This document shows positions 31,542 through 40,105 of a stretch of DNA of 64,000 nt, in pieces. Positions within the stretch are counted from its first letter, which is position 1, and each line of letters begins with the position of its first letter. A program made the translations under genes and the position numbers. Below the pieces are notes generated by a model, which was not told where the DNA came from, did not search any database, and saw nothing but the letters and a program-made list of their open reading frames with translations. Source of the stretch: Nocardioides massiliensis (GTDB lineage Bacteria > Actinomycetota > Actinomycetes > Propionibacteriales > Nocardioidaceae); assembly GCF_030811215.1 (NCBI RefSeq), contig NZ_JAUSQM010000001.1, positions 186,001 through 250,000 on the forward strand. Reading direction: 5' to 3'.

Positions 31542-31988
31542 ATCGGTTACAACCCCTGGGACGACCTCGCGTCCCGCCCCCACCTCACCTACGTCCGCAC
31601 CCGACTCCCCCTGGCCGACGCCTGGTACCTCCCCGACATCCCCGGCATCGCCATCGACGACCGACTCACCCGCGTCGAACGACGCTGCGCCCTGGCACAC
31701 GAGCTGGCCCACATCGACCTCGGGCACCACGAACAGCTCGCCGGCTGCGGACGCGGCACAGCCCGCCTCGCCCGACGACGCGAGGTCCAAGCTGACGGCC
31801 TCGCCGCCCGACGACTCGTCCGCCTCGACGACCTCATCGCTGCTCGGCGCGCCTACGACTGTCCGTGGCTCGTCGCCGAGCACCTTGATGTCACCGAGCA
31901 CATGCTCCGCGTCCGCATCGATCAGATGTACGGCGGCGAGATCGCCGTCGTACGCCGCGGCCTAGCCGAACAGGAGACACACGCATGA
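31542..31988 (+). CDS. ImmA/IrrE-type metallopeptidase (no canonical start codon)
   Basis: The coding sequence begins after the repressor's UGA (31533-31535) and reads (ATC)GYNPWDDLASRPHLTYVR, then LAHELAHIDLGHHEQ, the HExxH zinc site (H53, E54, H57 counting from the ATC), and EVQADGLAARRLV with the third-ligand region. ImmA/IrrE proteases cleave phage repressors to induce the prophage. There is no in-frame ATG, GTG or TTG before the motif. The conserved YNPW start is preceded by ATC with GGGAGG about ten bases upstream. ATC or CTG initiation, or readthrough of the repressor's UGA, are possible. Its stop overlaps the next ATG. Confidence 0.8.
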   Translation: MGYNPWDDLASRPHLTYVRTRLPLADAWYLPDIPGIAIDDRLTRVERRCALAHELAHIDLGHHEQLAGCGRGTARLARRREVQADGLAARRLVRLDDLIAARRAYDCPWLVAEHLDVTEHMLRVRIDQMYGGEIAVVRRGLAEQETHA

Positions 31989-32302
31989 AGGATCAGACCC
32001 GCTCCGGCATCCAACTCCTGTGTTGGGCTGCAGTCTCCGGAGTTCTCCTACTACTCGGCTGGGCCGTAGGCGGCGAATTCGGGCAGACGCTCGCCGTCTT
32101 CGCCATGATGGGCTGCCTGGTCTTCGGACTCTTCGGACTCGGCCGCATCTCCATGGGCCTCGCCAACCGAAGCGCGGCCCCGGCACCCAAGTCGGCCTCT
32201 GATCTCGCCCCGGGCTGGCACACCGGCGACGACGGCGTACGCCGCTACTGGACGGGCACCGTCTGGAGCGACGTCCCCTCCGATTCCGACCCGCGGAGCT
32301 GA
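31985..32302 (+). CDS. Membrane protein with DUF2510-like C-terminus
   Basis: 105 residues. Two hydrophobic segments (LLCWAAVSGVLLLLGWAVGG and LAVFAMMGCLVFGLFGLG) precede a soluble tail with PGWHTGDDGVRRYWTGTVW, the short DUF2510-type Trp motif common in actinobacterial membrane proteins. It overlaps ImmA by 4 bases in the lysogeny operon. Similar position is used by superinfection-exclusion proteins, but no function can be assigned. Confidence 0.7.
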   Translation: MKDQTRSGIQLLCWAAVSGVLLLLGWAVGGEFGQTLAVFAMMGCLVFGLFGLGRISMGLANRSAAPAPKSASDLAPGWHTGDDGVRRYWTGTVWSDVPSDSDPRS

Positions 32303-32308
32303 TCTCGC

Positions 32309-33760
32309 ATGTCCGCGGACCTCCGGCCGGTGCCCGAGACCCCACCGAGGGTCCTCGGTCTCGTGCGCGTCTCCAAGGAACGCGACGGCATGGTGACCCC
32401 GGAGATCCAACGCACCGCCATCACCGACTACTGCCGCGCCCGCGGCTACGACCTCGTGGACTGGCTCGAAGGGATCGACGAGTCCGGATCCCGCTCCCGC
32501 TCCGCGTGGTGGCCACGCCTCGACCAGGCCGTCGCCGCCGTCGAGACCGGCGACTACGACGCGATCGTCGTGTGGAAGTTCTCCCGCACCGCCCGACACC
32601 GCCTCAGGTGGGCTGTCGCCATCGACCGCGTCGAGCAAGCCGGCGGCCGCCTCGAATCAGCGACCGAGCAGGTCGACGTCACCACCTCCACCGGCAGGTT
32701 CACGCGCGGCATGCTCGCCGAACTCAGCGCGTTCGAGGCCGAGCGCATCGCCGAGGGCTGGCGCGAGGCTCACCAGCGGCGCGTGCGCGCCGGGCTCCCC
32801 CCGACGGGGAAGCCGAAGTGGGGCTACATCTACGACGGCGAGGAGAAGATCCACCGACCCGACCCCGAGACCGGGCCCGTGCTCGCGACGCTCTACCGCC
32901 GTTACGTCGCCGGCGAGTCCGTCTACCAGCTGGTGCGGTGGCTCAACAGCCACGGATGGCGCACGCTCGAGCAGAACCTGTGGAGCGACCGCACTCTGCG
33001 GCGCGTGCTGGACTCCGGGTTCGCCTCCGGTCGCTTCCTCTACCGCGGCGAGTTGCACGACGGCATCCACGAGCCGCTCATCGACAACGACCTGTGGCAG
33101 GCCTACCTCGACGCACGTCAGGAACGGCGTGCCCAGCCCGCCCGACGAACGCGGTCGCAGTACCTGCTCTCAGGGCTGGTGCGGTGTGCGCGATGCGGCG
33201 GCACGATGACAGCCGGGCAGTTCGGTGCCGGTCGGGCCCCGAAGTACCGGTGCAAGACGAGCAAGGAGCAGGGTCCGGAGGCGTGTGCCGGCGGATATGT
33301 GACGGCGTCGTACGTGGAGCGGGCGGTGTTCGAGGAGCTTGAGGAGCTGGCGCGGGACATCGATCGTGAAGCGGACCGGGCCGCGGCAGCGGAGGGGCGG
33401 CGTGCGTCGCTGCGGTCAGAGGCAGGTCGTCTCGCACGCGAGCTGGGGAAGGTTGACGGGGCGCTACAGCGGTTGATGCTGCAGCGGGTGCAGTCTCCGG
33501 AGGTGCCTGGGTCGGTGTTCGATGCGGCGGAGGCTGACCTGCTCGAGCAGCGGCGTGGGCTCGCTGAGGCGCATGAGGTGGCGGCGCGGGAGGTGCGGCG
33601 TGCGGTTGCGGATCCGGTCGCGGTGGCTGCGTCGCTGGTGGAGCAGTGGCACCGGCTGCCGGTGGAGCATCGGCGGATGAGTCTGCGTGATCTGTTCTTG
33701 GAGGTGCGGGTGACGACGGGGCGGCCGCGTGCGGTGGTTGAGGTCATCCCGGTCGTGTGA
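32309..33760 (+). CDS. int: Large serine integrase
   Basis: 483 residues. The N-terminal resolvase domain has GLVRVSKERDG with the nucleophile Ser22, and VVWKFSRTARHRLRW and FEAERIAEGWREAH motifs with catalytic arginines. A recombinase domain follows (KWGYIYDGEEKIHRPDP, LSGLVRCARCGGTMTAG), with zinc-ribbon cysteines in CARCGG and YRCKTSKEQGPEACAGG. A coiled-coil and C-terminal region (DLFLEVRVTTGRPRA) complete it. It is the last prophage gene, adjacent to the attachment site, and would recombine attP and attB without accessory factors. Confidence 0.93.
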   Translation: MSADLRPVPETPPRVLGLVRVSKERDGMVTPEIQRTAITDYCRARGYDLVDWLEGIDESGSRSRSAWWPRLDQAVAAVETGDYDAIVVWKFSRTARHRLRWAVAIDRVEQAGGRLESATEQVDVTTSTGRFTRGMLAELSAFEAERIAEGWREAHQRRVRAGLPPTGKPKWGYIYDGEEKIHRPDPETGPVLATLYRRYVAGESVYQLVRWLNSHGWRTLEQNLWSDRTLRRVLDSGFASGRFLYRGELHDGIHEPLIDNDLWQAYLDARQERRAQPARRTRSQYLLSGLVRCARCGGTMTAGQFGAGRAPKYRCKTSKEQGPEACAGGYVTASYVERAVFEELEELARDIDREADRAAAAEGRRASLRSEAGRLARELGKVDGALQRLMLQRVQSPEVPGSVFDAAEADLLEQRRGLAEAHEVAAREVRRAVADPVAVAASLVEQWHRLPVEHRRMSLRDLFLEVRVTTGRPRAVVEVIPVV

Positions 33761-33800
33761 CGCTTGGCGTTGTTGGGTTCGGCCAGGGTGGTTTCACGCC
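33761..33800. other. Presumed prophage-chromosome junction (attR)
   Basis: The prophage integrase ends at 33760, and a chromosomal pilin-like reading frame on the minus strand reaches its premature stop at 33796-33794. The crossover must lie near here for the pilin to have been cut. The core cannot be identified without the other end, which is outside the window. Confidence 0.5.
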
Positions 33801-33910
33801 ACGGTCACGATGGTGACCATGACCCAGCCGGGCACGTCGCCGCGCTCGTCACGGGGAAGGTCGGGATCGAGCATCCGCATCAGCAGCGCAGTCATCAGCT
33901 GGAACGACAT
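33794..33910 (-). pseudogene. Flp/Tad pilin-like gene, truncated at the prophage edge
   Basis: 38 codons: MSFQLMTALLMRMLDPDLP then RDERGDVPGWVMVTIVTVA and a stop. The ATG has AAGGAG seven bases upstream. GDVPGWVMVT-x-x-T is the start of the hydrophobic segment of the short actinobacterial Flp pilins that follow tadC; normal proteins continue about 20 residues further. It is cut where phage DNA begins. The missing part may lie beyond the left end, or an altered product may be made. Confidence 0.7.
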
Positions 33911-33951
33911 CGGTCGCTCTCCTTTCATCGGGTGGAGGGATCACGGGCGGG

Positions 33952-34887
33952 TCAGGGTGCGAAGAGCCGCAGCCCGACGACGCCTGGGAAGAAGACGAAG
34001 AACACGACCGTCGGGAGGACGAGGAACACCACCGGCGCCATCATCAGGACCTCGCGCCGAGCGCCGGACTCGATGAGCGCGCGGCGACGGGCCTCGCGGA
34101 CATCGGCGGCCTGAGCGTGCAGGACGTCGGTGAGTGGCGTGCCGCGCTCGATCGCCACCGCCATCCCCTCCGCGAACCTGGCCAGCACGGGCAGTCCGGT
34201 GCGTGCGGCGAGGTCGTCGAGGGCCCGAGTGACGGGTGTGCCCGTGCGGACGGCAGCCAGGACCCGCTCCAGCTCGCGCGCCAGCTCGCCGTTGGTCCGC
34301 CCGGCGACGCGGGCGGTGGCCTGCACCGGCCCCTCCCCGGCCGCGACGGCGAGGGCCAGGAGCTCGGCGACGGTCGGGAACTCCGCCAGCATCCGCTCCT
34401 CGCGCTGACGCACCTGGGCGGTGAGCCGGTTCTCGCGCAGCAGCACGCCGATCGCGAAGGCCAGCACGCAGGCGATCAGCATCGGCACCGCACGGTCCGG
34501 GGACCGCAGCGACACCAGCAGTGCGACGGCAGCAGTGCCGGCGAACGCGACCAGTCCCCACATCACCTGGGAGACGCGGAAGTCGTGGACGGTCATGTCC
34601 GATCCGGCACGGTCGAGACGACGGCGCACCGAGTCAGCGCCGCCCAGCACGCGCTCGACCAGGTCGGCGGCGTGCGTGAGCGACGGCCCGAAGACGGCGC
34701 GGGCGGCCGAGATCGGCCGGTCGGTGCCAGACGCGATGACCGTGTCGCGGGCGGGCAGATCCCGCAGGTAGGGAAGCACCCGTTGCTCGAGGCGTGGTCG
34801 GCCGAGGGCGGCCACCCGGTCGAGCACGACGAGCAGTGCTCCTCCGGCCACCGCGCCGAGGAGCGCCCCCCACACGGCCGGACTCAC
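33952..34887 (-). CDS. Type II secretion F family membrane protein (TadC-like)
   Basis: 311 residues from a GTG overlapping the tadB-like stop. Hydrophobic segments occur at the N-terminus (AVWGALLGAVAGGALLVV), in the middle and at the C-terminus (VVFLVLPTVVFFVFFPGVVGL). The T2SSF core is the helical block MLAEFPTVAELLALAVAAGEGPVQATARVAG and the GTPVTRALDDLAARTGLPVLARFAEGM region. With TadB it forms the inner-membrane platform of the pilus machine. It is the last intact gene before the truncated pilin. Confidence 0.85.
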   Translation of the reverse strand: MSPAVWGALLGAVAGGALLVVLDRVAALGRPRLEQRVLPYLRDLPARDTVIASGTDRPISAARAVFGPSLTHAADLVERVLGGADSVRRRLDRAGSDMTVHDFRVSQVMWGLVAFAGTAAVALLVSLRSPDRAVPMLIACVLAFAIGVLLRENRLTAQVRQREERMLAEFPTVAELLALAVAAGEGPVQATARVAGRTNGELARELERVLAAVRTGTPVTRALDDLAARTGLPVLARFAEGMAVAIERGTPLTDVLHAQAADVREARRRALIESGARREVLMMAPVVFLVLPTVVFFVFFPGVVGLRLFAP

Positions 34888-35738
34888 GCGAGCACCCGGC
34901 GTTCCTCGGGCAGGCGGCCGACCCGCAGCATCAGCCGATAGGCGGTCACGCACGCCACTCCGCCGCCGATGAGCACGACCACCCCGGCGGGCGAGGCGTA
35001 GCGCGCGACGACCTCACGCTGGAACGACAACAGCAGCAACACCAGCCAGGGCGCGGCGACGGCGAGCCGCGCGCCGTTGACCGCCCACGCCTGGCGGGCC
35101 TCGAGCTCGGAACGGGTGCGGGCGTCCTCACGCAGGTAGGCCGACAGCGTGCGCAGAAGGCGACCGAGGTCGCTGCCCCCCACCTCGCGCGCGAGCCGCA
35201 GTGACTCGATCACCCGGTCGCCCACCGGGTCCGAGAGGCGCTCCTTCAACCGGTCCAGGCACTCCGAGAACCGCCCGGTGAGCTGGTAGTCGGCGGCGAA
35301 GTCGGCGAACGCCGGACGCAGTGCCTCAGGTCCGCGGTCGGCCAGGCCGGCCAGGGCATCCGGCAGCGACATGCCCGCCCGCACCGCCGAGGAGAGGTTG
35401 TCGACCGCCTCGGGCCAGACTTCGGCCAGCTCGCGCCGACGCCGACGTGCACGGCCGAGCACGACGGCGACCGGGAGGTACGCCGCGATCGCGCCGAACG
35501 CGAGCGCGACCGGCACGGTGCGCGAGACGACCTGCATCAGCACCGCTGCCACCAGTCCGCACGCTGCGGACAGGGCGGTCATCGAACCCGTGCCGACCCG
35601 GTGCAGACCGGCGGCGTCCAGGGTCCGGCGTACGGCGCTCGGGCGGGGGTGCGGCCGCGGCGCAGCGCGCGGGGTGAGGAAGGCACTGCCGATCAGCAGC
35701 AACCCCACACCGATCCCGAGCCCGACGACGACACCCAT
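34884..35738 (-). CDS. Type II secretion F family membrane protein (TadB-like)
   Basis: 284 residues. The ATG shares one base with the tadA stop. A hydrophobic N-terminus (MGVVVGLGIGVGLLLIG) is followed by the T2SSF helix block (AEVWPEAVDNLSSAVRAGMSLPDALAGLADRGPEALRPAF, LSDPVGDRVIESLRLAREVGGSDLGRLL) and two C-terminal membrane segments (LAVAAPWLVLLLLSF, GVVVLIGGGVACVTAY). Partner of TadC and TadA in a Tad pilus system. Confidence 0.87.
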   Translation of the reverse strand: MGVVVGLGIGVGLLLIGSAFLTPRAAPRPHPRPSAVRRTLDAAGLHRVGTGSMTALSAACGLVAAVLMQVVSRTVPVALAFGAIAAYLPVAVVLGRARRRRRELAEVWPEAVDNLSSAVRAGMSLPDALAGLADRGPEALRPAFADFAADYQLTGRFSECLDRLKERLSDPVGDRVIESLRLAREVGGSDLGRLLRTLSAYLREDARTRSELEARQAWAVNGARLAVAAPWLVLLLLSFQREVVARYASPAGVVVLIGGGVACVTAYRLMLRVGRLPEERRVLA

Positions 35739-37012
35739 CAGCCGTCCTCCGCGAGCAGGGCGTGGACATCGATGCCACGCGCGGCGTAGCGGTCGGTGCG
35801 CGGAGGTACGCCGCCCGCTCGCCGCAGCTCGTGCCCCTCGCGCACGAAGACGGGCTCGGTCTCGATGACGTCGCCCTCGACCCGGCCGGGGACCGCGACG
35901 ATCTCGCGGACGCACCGCAGCCCGTCGGGCTCGACTCCGAGGTGGACGACGAGGTCGACGGACGCGGCGACGGTGGGGACGACGAACTGTGACCCGACGT
36001 TCTCACCCGCGAGCAGCGGCAAGGTGCACATCTTCACCAGCGCCTCGCGAGCACTGTTGGCGTGGAGGCTCGCGAGCCCGGGAAGCCCACTGTTGAGGGC
36101 GAGCAGCAGGTCGAGGCACTCCTCGGCACGCACCTCCCCGACGATGATCCGGTTGGGTCGCATCCGCAGCGACTCCTTGACCAGGTCACGCAGCACGACC
36201 TCGCCGGTGCCCTCGAGACCACCGTGGCGGGTCTGGAGTGCGACCCAGTCGGGATGCGGGAAGCGCAGCTCGAAGACCTCTTCCGCGCTGATCACCCGTT
36301 CGGTGCCCGGGATCGCAGCGGCGAGGCAGTTGAGCATCGTCGTCTTGCCCGCCTGCGTGGATCCGGCGACGATGATGTTCAGCCCGGCGCGCACGCTGGC
36401 CGCCAGGAAGCGCGCGGCGTGTGCCGACAGCGACCCCAGCTCGACCAGCTCGTCGAGGCGCGCGGCCTTCACGACGAACTTGCGGATGTTGACGGCGGTG
36501 AAGTTCCTCGAGATCCCCGACAGCACGACGTGGAGCCGGTGTCCGCCCGGCAGCAGCGCATCCACGAACGGCCGGCTCATGTCGAGGCGGCGCCCGCTGG
36601 TCTTCAGCATCCGCTCCACCAGGTCGTCGACCTCGGCAGCGGTGAGGACCGTGTTGGTGAGCTCGTGTCGGCCGTCGCGGGCGATGAACACCCGCGACGG
36701 GTCGTTCACCCAGATCTCCTCGACCGTGTCGTCGTCGAGGTAGCGCTGCAGCGGACCGAAGCCGGCAAGCCGAGCGACCAGCTCCCCCACCACGCCGGCC
36801 GGGTCTGCGACCGGCAGCACCGCACCGGTGAGGCTGCGCGCGTCGTGCTCCGCGACGAGCTGCTCGGCCATCCGGCGTACGACGTCGGGCGCGGACTGGG
36901 GATCGACACCGGCGGAGCGGACCGCAGCGCGCAGGCGCTCGTCGAGGTCGCGCACGACGTCGTCGGCAACACCTGACGTCGCGACAGCTCGACCCGATTC
37001 GAGCACGCTCAC
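35738..37012 (-). CDS. TadA/CpaF-type pilus assembly ATPase
   Basis: 424 residues. The secretion ATPase signature is clear: Walker A GSTQAGKTT at residues 217-225, the Asp box/Walker B RPNRIIVGEVRAEECLDLLLALNSGLPGLASLHANS, and GGHRLHVVLSGISRNFTAVNIRKF before the core. It supplies energy for Flp pilus assembly. It is the first gene of the tadA-tadB-tadC-flp operon seen here; no TadZ or secretin gene lies upstream in the 195-base gap (37013-37207), which holds only a terminator. Confidence 0.9.
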   Translation of the reverse strand: MSVLESGRAVATSGVADDVVRDLDERLRAAVRSAGVDPQSAPDVVRRMAEQLVAEHDARSLTGAVLPVADPAGVVGELVARLAGFGPLQRYLDDDTVEEIWVNDPSRVFIARDGRHELTNTVLTAAEVDDLVERMLKTSGRRLDMSRPFVDALLPGGHRLHVVLSGISRNFTAVNIRKFVVKAARLDELVELGSLSAHAARFLAASVRAGLNIIVAGSTQAGKTTMLNCLAAAIPGTERVISAEEVFELRFPHPDWVALQTRHGGLEGTGEVVLRDLVKESLRMRPNRIIVGEVRAEECLDLLLALNSGLPGLASLHANSAREALVKMCTLPLLAGENVGSQFVVPTVAASVDLVVHLGVEPDGLRCVREIVAVPGRVEGDVIETEPVFVREGHELRRAGGVPPRTDRYAARGIDVHALLAEDG

Positions 37013-37140
37013 CAGCGATCACATCCCCCGAGATAGGACTGCGAAGGCCAGCAGTCTCGCCCGACTCACGGCGATCCCGCCACCCTCGGCGGGGGCTGTG
37101 GACAAGTCTTTACTGAACGGGTCGGCCCCGGAACGCCGAA

Positions 37141-37187
37141 GAGCGGGGGGATCTGGTGTCAGCACGCGGCACCAGATCCCCCCGCTC
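37141..37187 (-). terminator. Terminator hairpin downstream of aldolase gene
   Basis: GAGCGGGGGGATCTGGTG (37141-37158) pairs perfectly over 18 bases with CACCAGATCCCCCCGCTC (37170-37187) around an 11-base loop. It lies 20 bases after the aldolase stop and before the tad operon. There is little U-tract, so it is a GC-rich stem terminator typical of actinobacteria. Confidence 0.8.
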
Positions 37188-37207
37188 TTGCAGGGGCTCG
37201 ACTCGGG

Positions 37208-38236
37208 TCAGGCGGGGACGCTCTCCCCGTCGCGCGCGGCGAGCAGGTCGAGCGCGATGTCGATGATCATGTCCTCCTGGCCACCGACGAGGCGACGCTT
37301 GCCGACCTCCATGAGCAGGTCGCGGGTGTCGACGCCGTACTGCTTCGAGGCGTTCTCCGCGTGCCGCAGGAACGAGGAGTAGACCCCGGCGTACCCGAGA
37401 GTGAGGGTCTCGCGGTCGACGCGCACGGGCCGGTCCTGGAGCGGGCGGACCAGGTCGTCGGCGGCGTCCTGCAGCTTGAAGACGTCGCAGCGGTGCTTCC
37501 AGCCGTAGATGTCGGCGACCGCGACGAACGGCTCGATTGGGCAGTTGCCCGCACCGGCGCCCTGCCCGGCGAGCGAGGCGTCGACGCGGTAGGCGCCAGC
37601 CTCGACGGCGGTGACCGAGTTGGCGACCGACAGCGAGAGGTTCTCGTGGGCGTGGATGCCGATCTGGGTGCTCTCGTCGAGCACGTCGCGGTAGGCACGC
37701 ACCCGCTCGTCGACGCCCGGCATCGTGAGCCGGCCACCGGAGTCGGTGACATAGACGCAGTGGGCGCCGTACGACTCCATCAGCTTGGCCTGCTGCGCGA
37801 GCGAGGCGGCGTCGGACATGTGCGACATCATCAGGAAGCCCGAGACGTCCATGCCGATCTCGCGGGCGGTCTCGATGTGCTGCTTGGCGACGTCGGCCTC
37901 GGTGCAGTGGGTCGCGATCCGGACCGAGCGGACGCCGAGCGAGTAGGCGCGCTTGAGGTCCTCGACGGTCCCGACGCCGGGCAGCAGGAGCGAGGTGAGG
38001 ACGGCGTTCTCGATGACGGACGCAGCCGCCTCGATCCACTCCCAGTCGGTGTGGGAGCCCGGGCCGTAGTTGACCGAGCCGCCAGTGAGCCCGTCGCCGT
38101 GGGTGACCTCGATGGCGTCGACGCCGGCCTCGTCGAGGGCCTTGACGATCTTCTTCAGGTCCTCGGGGTCGATGCGGTGCCGGATGGCGTGCATGCCGTC
38201 CCGCAGGGTGACGTCCTGGATGTAGAGCTCGGTCAT
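37208..38236 (-). CDS. dmpG: 4-hydroxy-2-oxovalerate aldolase
   Basis: 342 residues. The HMGL/DRE-TIM barrel signature [11 protein letters not shown] (R12, D13) and the metal histidines in [11 protein letters not shown] (H195, H197), plus [15 protein letters not shown], identify the aldolase that splits 4-hydroxy-2-oxoacids to pyruvate and an aldehyde. The C-terminal [24 protein letters not shown] helix is the part that contacts the dehydrogenase partner for aldehyde channelling. It overlaps the dehydrogenase gene by 4 bases. The operon could serve aromatic or steroid ring degradation (DmpG/BphI/HsaF group); sequence alone does not decide. Confidence 0.93.
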   Translation of the reverse strand: MTELYIQDVTLRDGMHAIRHRIDPEDLKKIVKALDEAGVDAIEVTHGDGLTGGSVNYGPGSHTDWEWIEAAASVIENAVLTSLLLPGVGTVEDLKRAYSLGVRSVRIATHCTEADVAKQHIETAREIGMDVSGFLMMSHMSDAASLAQQAKLMESYGAHCVYVTDSGGRLTMPGVDERVRAYRDVLDESTQIGIHAHENLSLSVANSVTAVEAGAYRVDASLAGQGAGAGNCPIEPFVAVADIYGWKHRCDVFKLQDAADDLVRPLQDRPVRVDRETLTLGYAGVYSSFLRHAENASKQYGVDTRDLLMEVGKRRLVGGQEDMIIDIALDLLAARDGESVPA

Positions 38237-39219
38237 GCGAGCGCTCCTTCGGTGGTGGCGGCGCGCAGGCTCTCGGCGATCTTCTCGCCGGTCCGCAGCG
38301 CAGCGGAGGTCATGATGTCGAGGTTGCCGGCGTAGGCCGGGAGGTAGTGCGCGGCGCCCTCGACCTCGAGGAAGACCGCGACCTTGTGGGTCACCGCGAT
38401 GTCACCGGAGCTCTTGCCGACCATGGTGTGCACCGGCTCGTCGGCGGGCACGGCGGTGAACTGCACCTGCTGCTTGAGGCGGTAGCCAGGGACGTACTCC
38501 GCCACCTTGGCCACCATCTCGTTGACGGCTGCGCGGATCGCGTCCTGGTGCTCCTCGGCCGGGTCGTTGATCAGGCAGAAGACGGTGTCGCGCATGATCA
38601 GCGGCGGCTCGGCCGGGTTAAGGATGATGATCGCCTTGCCCACCTGGGCGCCGCCCACGGCCTCGATGGCGTGCGAGGTGGTCTCGGTGAACTCGTCGAT
38701 GTTGGCGCGCGTGCCGGGACCAGCCGACTTCGACGCGATCGACGCCACGATCTCGGCGTACGGCACCTCGGTGACGCTGGAGACCGCCGCGACGATCGGG
38801 ATCGTCGCCTGGCCACCGCAGGTCACCATGTTGAGGTTGTCGAGACCGATGTGCTCGTCGATGTTGACCGGGGGTACGACGTAGGGGCCGATCGCCGCGG
38901 GGGTGAGGTCGACGAGCTTCTTGCCGTACGGCGCGAGCTTGGCCGCGTTGGCGCGGTGGGCACCGGCGCTGGTGGCGTCGAAGACGATCGCGATCTCGTC
39001 GAAGTCGTCCATCGCCATGAGGCCGTCGACGCCCTCGGCGGTGATCGGGACGCCGAACCGCTCGGCGCGGGCGAGCCCGTCGGACTCGGGGTCGATGCCG
39101 ACCATCGCGCCCATCTCGAGCGTCTCGCTGACGCGCATCACCTTGATCATCAGGTCGGTGCCGATGTTGCCCGACCCGATGATGGCGACCTTGGTGCCGC
39201 CGGATCCTGCCTTGGCCAT
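38233..39219 (-). CDS. Acetaldehyde dehydrogenase (acetylating)
   Basis: 328 residues. A Rossmann motif ([13 protein letters not shown], residues 11-23) and the catalytic Cys134 in [12 protein letters not shown], followed by [19 protein letters not shown], are diagnostic of the DmpF/BphJ/HsaG family, which oxidises the aldehyde from the aldolase to an acyl-CoA with NAD. The gene overlaps the aldolase by 4 bases and follows the hydratase by 4. The two proteins form a channelling complex. Confidence 0.94.
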   Translation of the reverse strand: MAKAGSGGTKVAIIGSGNIGTDLMIKVMRVSETLEMGAMVGIDPESDGLARAERFGVPITAEGVDGLMAMDDFDEIAIVFDATSAGAHRANAAKLAPYGKKLVDLTPAAIGPYVVPPVNIDEHIGLDNLNMVTCGGQATIPIVAAVSSVTEVPYAEIVASIASKSAGPGTRANIDEFTETTSHAIEAVGGAQVGKAIIILNPAEPPLIMRDTVFCLINDPAEEHQDAIRAAVNEMVAKVAEYVPGYRLKQQVQFTAVPADEPVHTMVGKSSGDIAVTHKVAVFLEVEGAAHYLPAYAGNLDIMTSAALRTGEKIAESLRAATTEGALA

Positions 39220-39223
39220 GGGT

Positions 39224-40033
39224 TTACTCCTTGGTGGATGAGAACGTGGCGGTGACCGAGCCGAGGCCCGAGACCGTGGCGGTGACGACGTCACCGGGGG
39301 CGGCAGCGACCATGGGGCCGAGCGCGCCGGACAGCACGAGCTGGCCCGCGCGCAGCGGGTCGCCGAACTCGCGTGCCTTGTTGGCCAGCCACACGACGGC
39401 GTTGAGCGGGTCGCCCAGGCAGGCCGCGCCGTTGCCCTGCGAGACCTGCTCGCCGTTGCGGGTCATGGTCATCTCGACGCCGACCGGCTCGACCCCGTCG
39501 AGGGAGAACCGCTCCTCGCTGAGCACGTAGAGCGCGCTGGAGCCGTTGTCGGCGACGGTGTCGCCGAAGGTGATGTCCCAGTCGGCGATGCGGCTGTCGA
39601 CGATCTCGATCGCGGCGCAGATGTAGTCCACCGCGTCCCGGATCTGCGCGACGTCCAGCGGGCCCTCGACGAGGTCGTCCTTCAGCACGAAGGCGATCTC
39701 CGCCTCGGCCTTGGGCTGCAGCAGCCGACTCATCGGGATCACGTCGGACTCGGCGTAGCCCATGTCGTCGAAGAGGTAGCCCAGGTCGGGCTGGTCGACG
39801 CCGATCTGCTTCTGCACCGCCTCCGACGTCAGGCCGACCTTGCGGCCGACCACCGTGGCGCCGGTGGCGAGCTTCGCCGCGGTGCCGCGTGCTTGGACGG
39901 CGTACGCCTTGTCGATGTCGGTGCTGCCGATCAGGTCGCGCACGGGGGCACAGGGGACGCCCTCGGCGGCTGCGGTCAGCAGCCGCTCGGAGGCCTCGAT
40001 GACCTCGGGGGTCTCGGTCAGGTTCTCTGGCAT
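39224..40033 (-). CDS. 2-keto-4-pentenoate hydratase
   Basis: 269 residues from an ATG at 40033. Fumarylacetoacetate hydrolase-like fold signatures are present: [45 protein letters not shown] (metal-binding Glu residues) and [29 protein letters not shown]. It adds water to 2-hydroxypenta-2,4-dienoates before the aldolase step. It leads the three-gene operon, transcribed away from the IclR regulator. Confidence 0.92.
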   Translation of the reverse strand: MPENLTETPEVIEASERLLTAAAEGVPCAPVRDLIGSTDIDKAYAVQARGTAAKLATGATVVGRKVGLTSEAVQKQIGVDQPDLGYLFDDMGYAESDVIPMSRLLQPKAEAEIAFVLKDDLVEGPLDVAQIRDAVDYICAAIEIVDSRIADWDITFGDTVADNGSSALYVLSEERFSLDGVEPVGVEMTMTRNGEQVSQGNGAACLGDPLNAVVWLANKAREFGDPLRAGQLVLSGALGPMVAAAPGDVVTATVSGLGSVTATFSSTKE

Positions 40034-40074
40034 GGCTTCATCGTGCGGGCCTGGGGCCGCCGGACGAAGCCGAG

Positions 40075-40098
40075 AGTTCCGATGAGTGGAACTATGCT
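40075..40098 (+). promoter_or_regulatory. IclR operator palindrome and leaderless -10 box
   Basis: AGTTCC-N7-GGAACT (40075-40080 and 40088-40093) is a perfect palindrome like IclR-family sites. It abuts TATGCT (40093-40098), whose end is seven bases before the IclR ATG at 40106. It lies between the divergent hydratase operon (start 40033) and the regulator, so one site could control both. Confidence 0.65.
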
Positions 40099-40105
40099 CG
40101 CAGGC

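Larger units (their letters stand above)
1..33800. mobile_element. Temperate siphovirus-type prophage 1 (left end outside window)
   Basis: A continuous set of phage modules is visible: serine integrase, repressor/ImmA, divergent Cro-like regulator, recombination and replication genes, terminase, portal, capsid, connectors, tail tube, tail chaperones and the start of the tape measure. Almost all lytic genes are on the minus strand, with stop and start codons overlapping by 1 or 4 bases. The right boundary is placed just after the integrase because a chromosomal Tad-pilus gene begins there. Later tail and lysis genes and the left attachment site lie before position 1. Confidence 0.95.
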
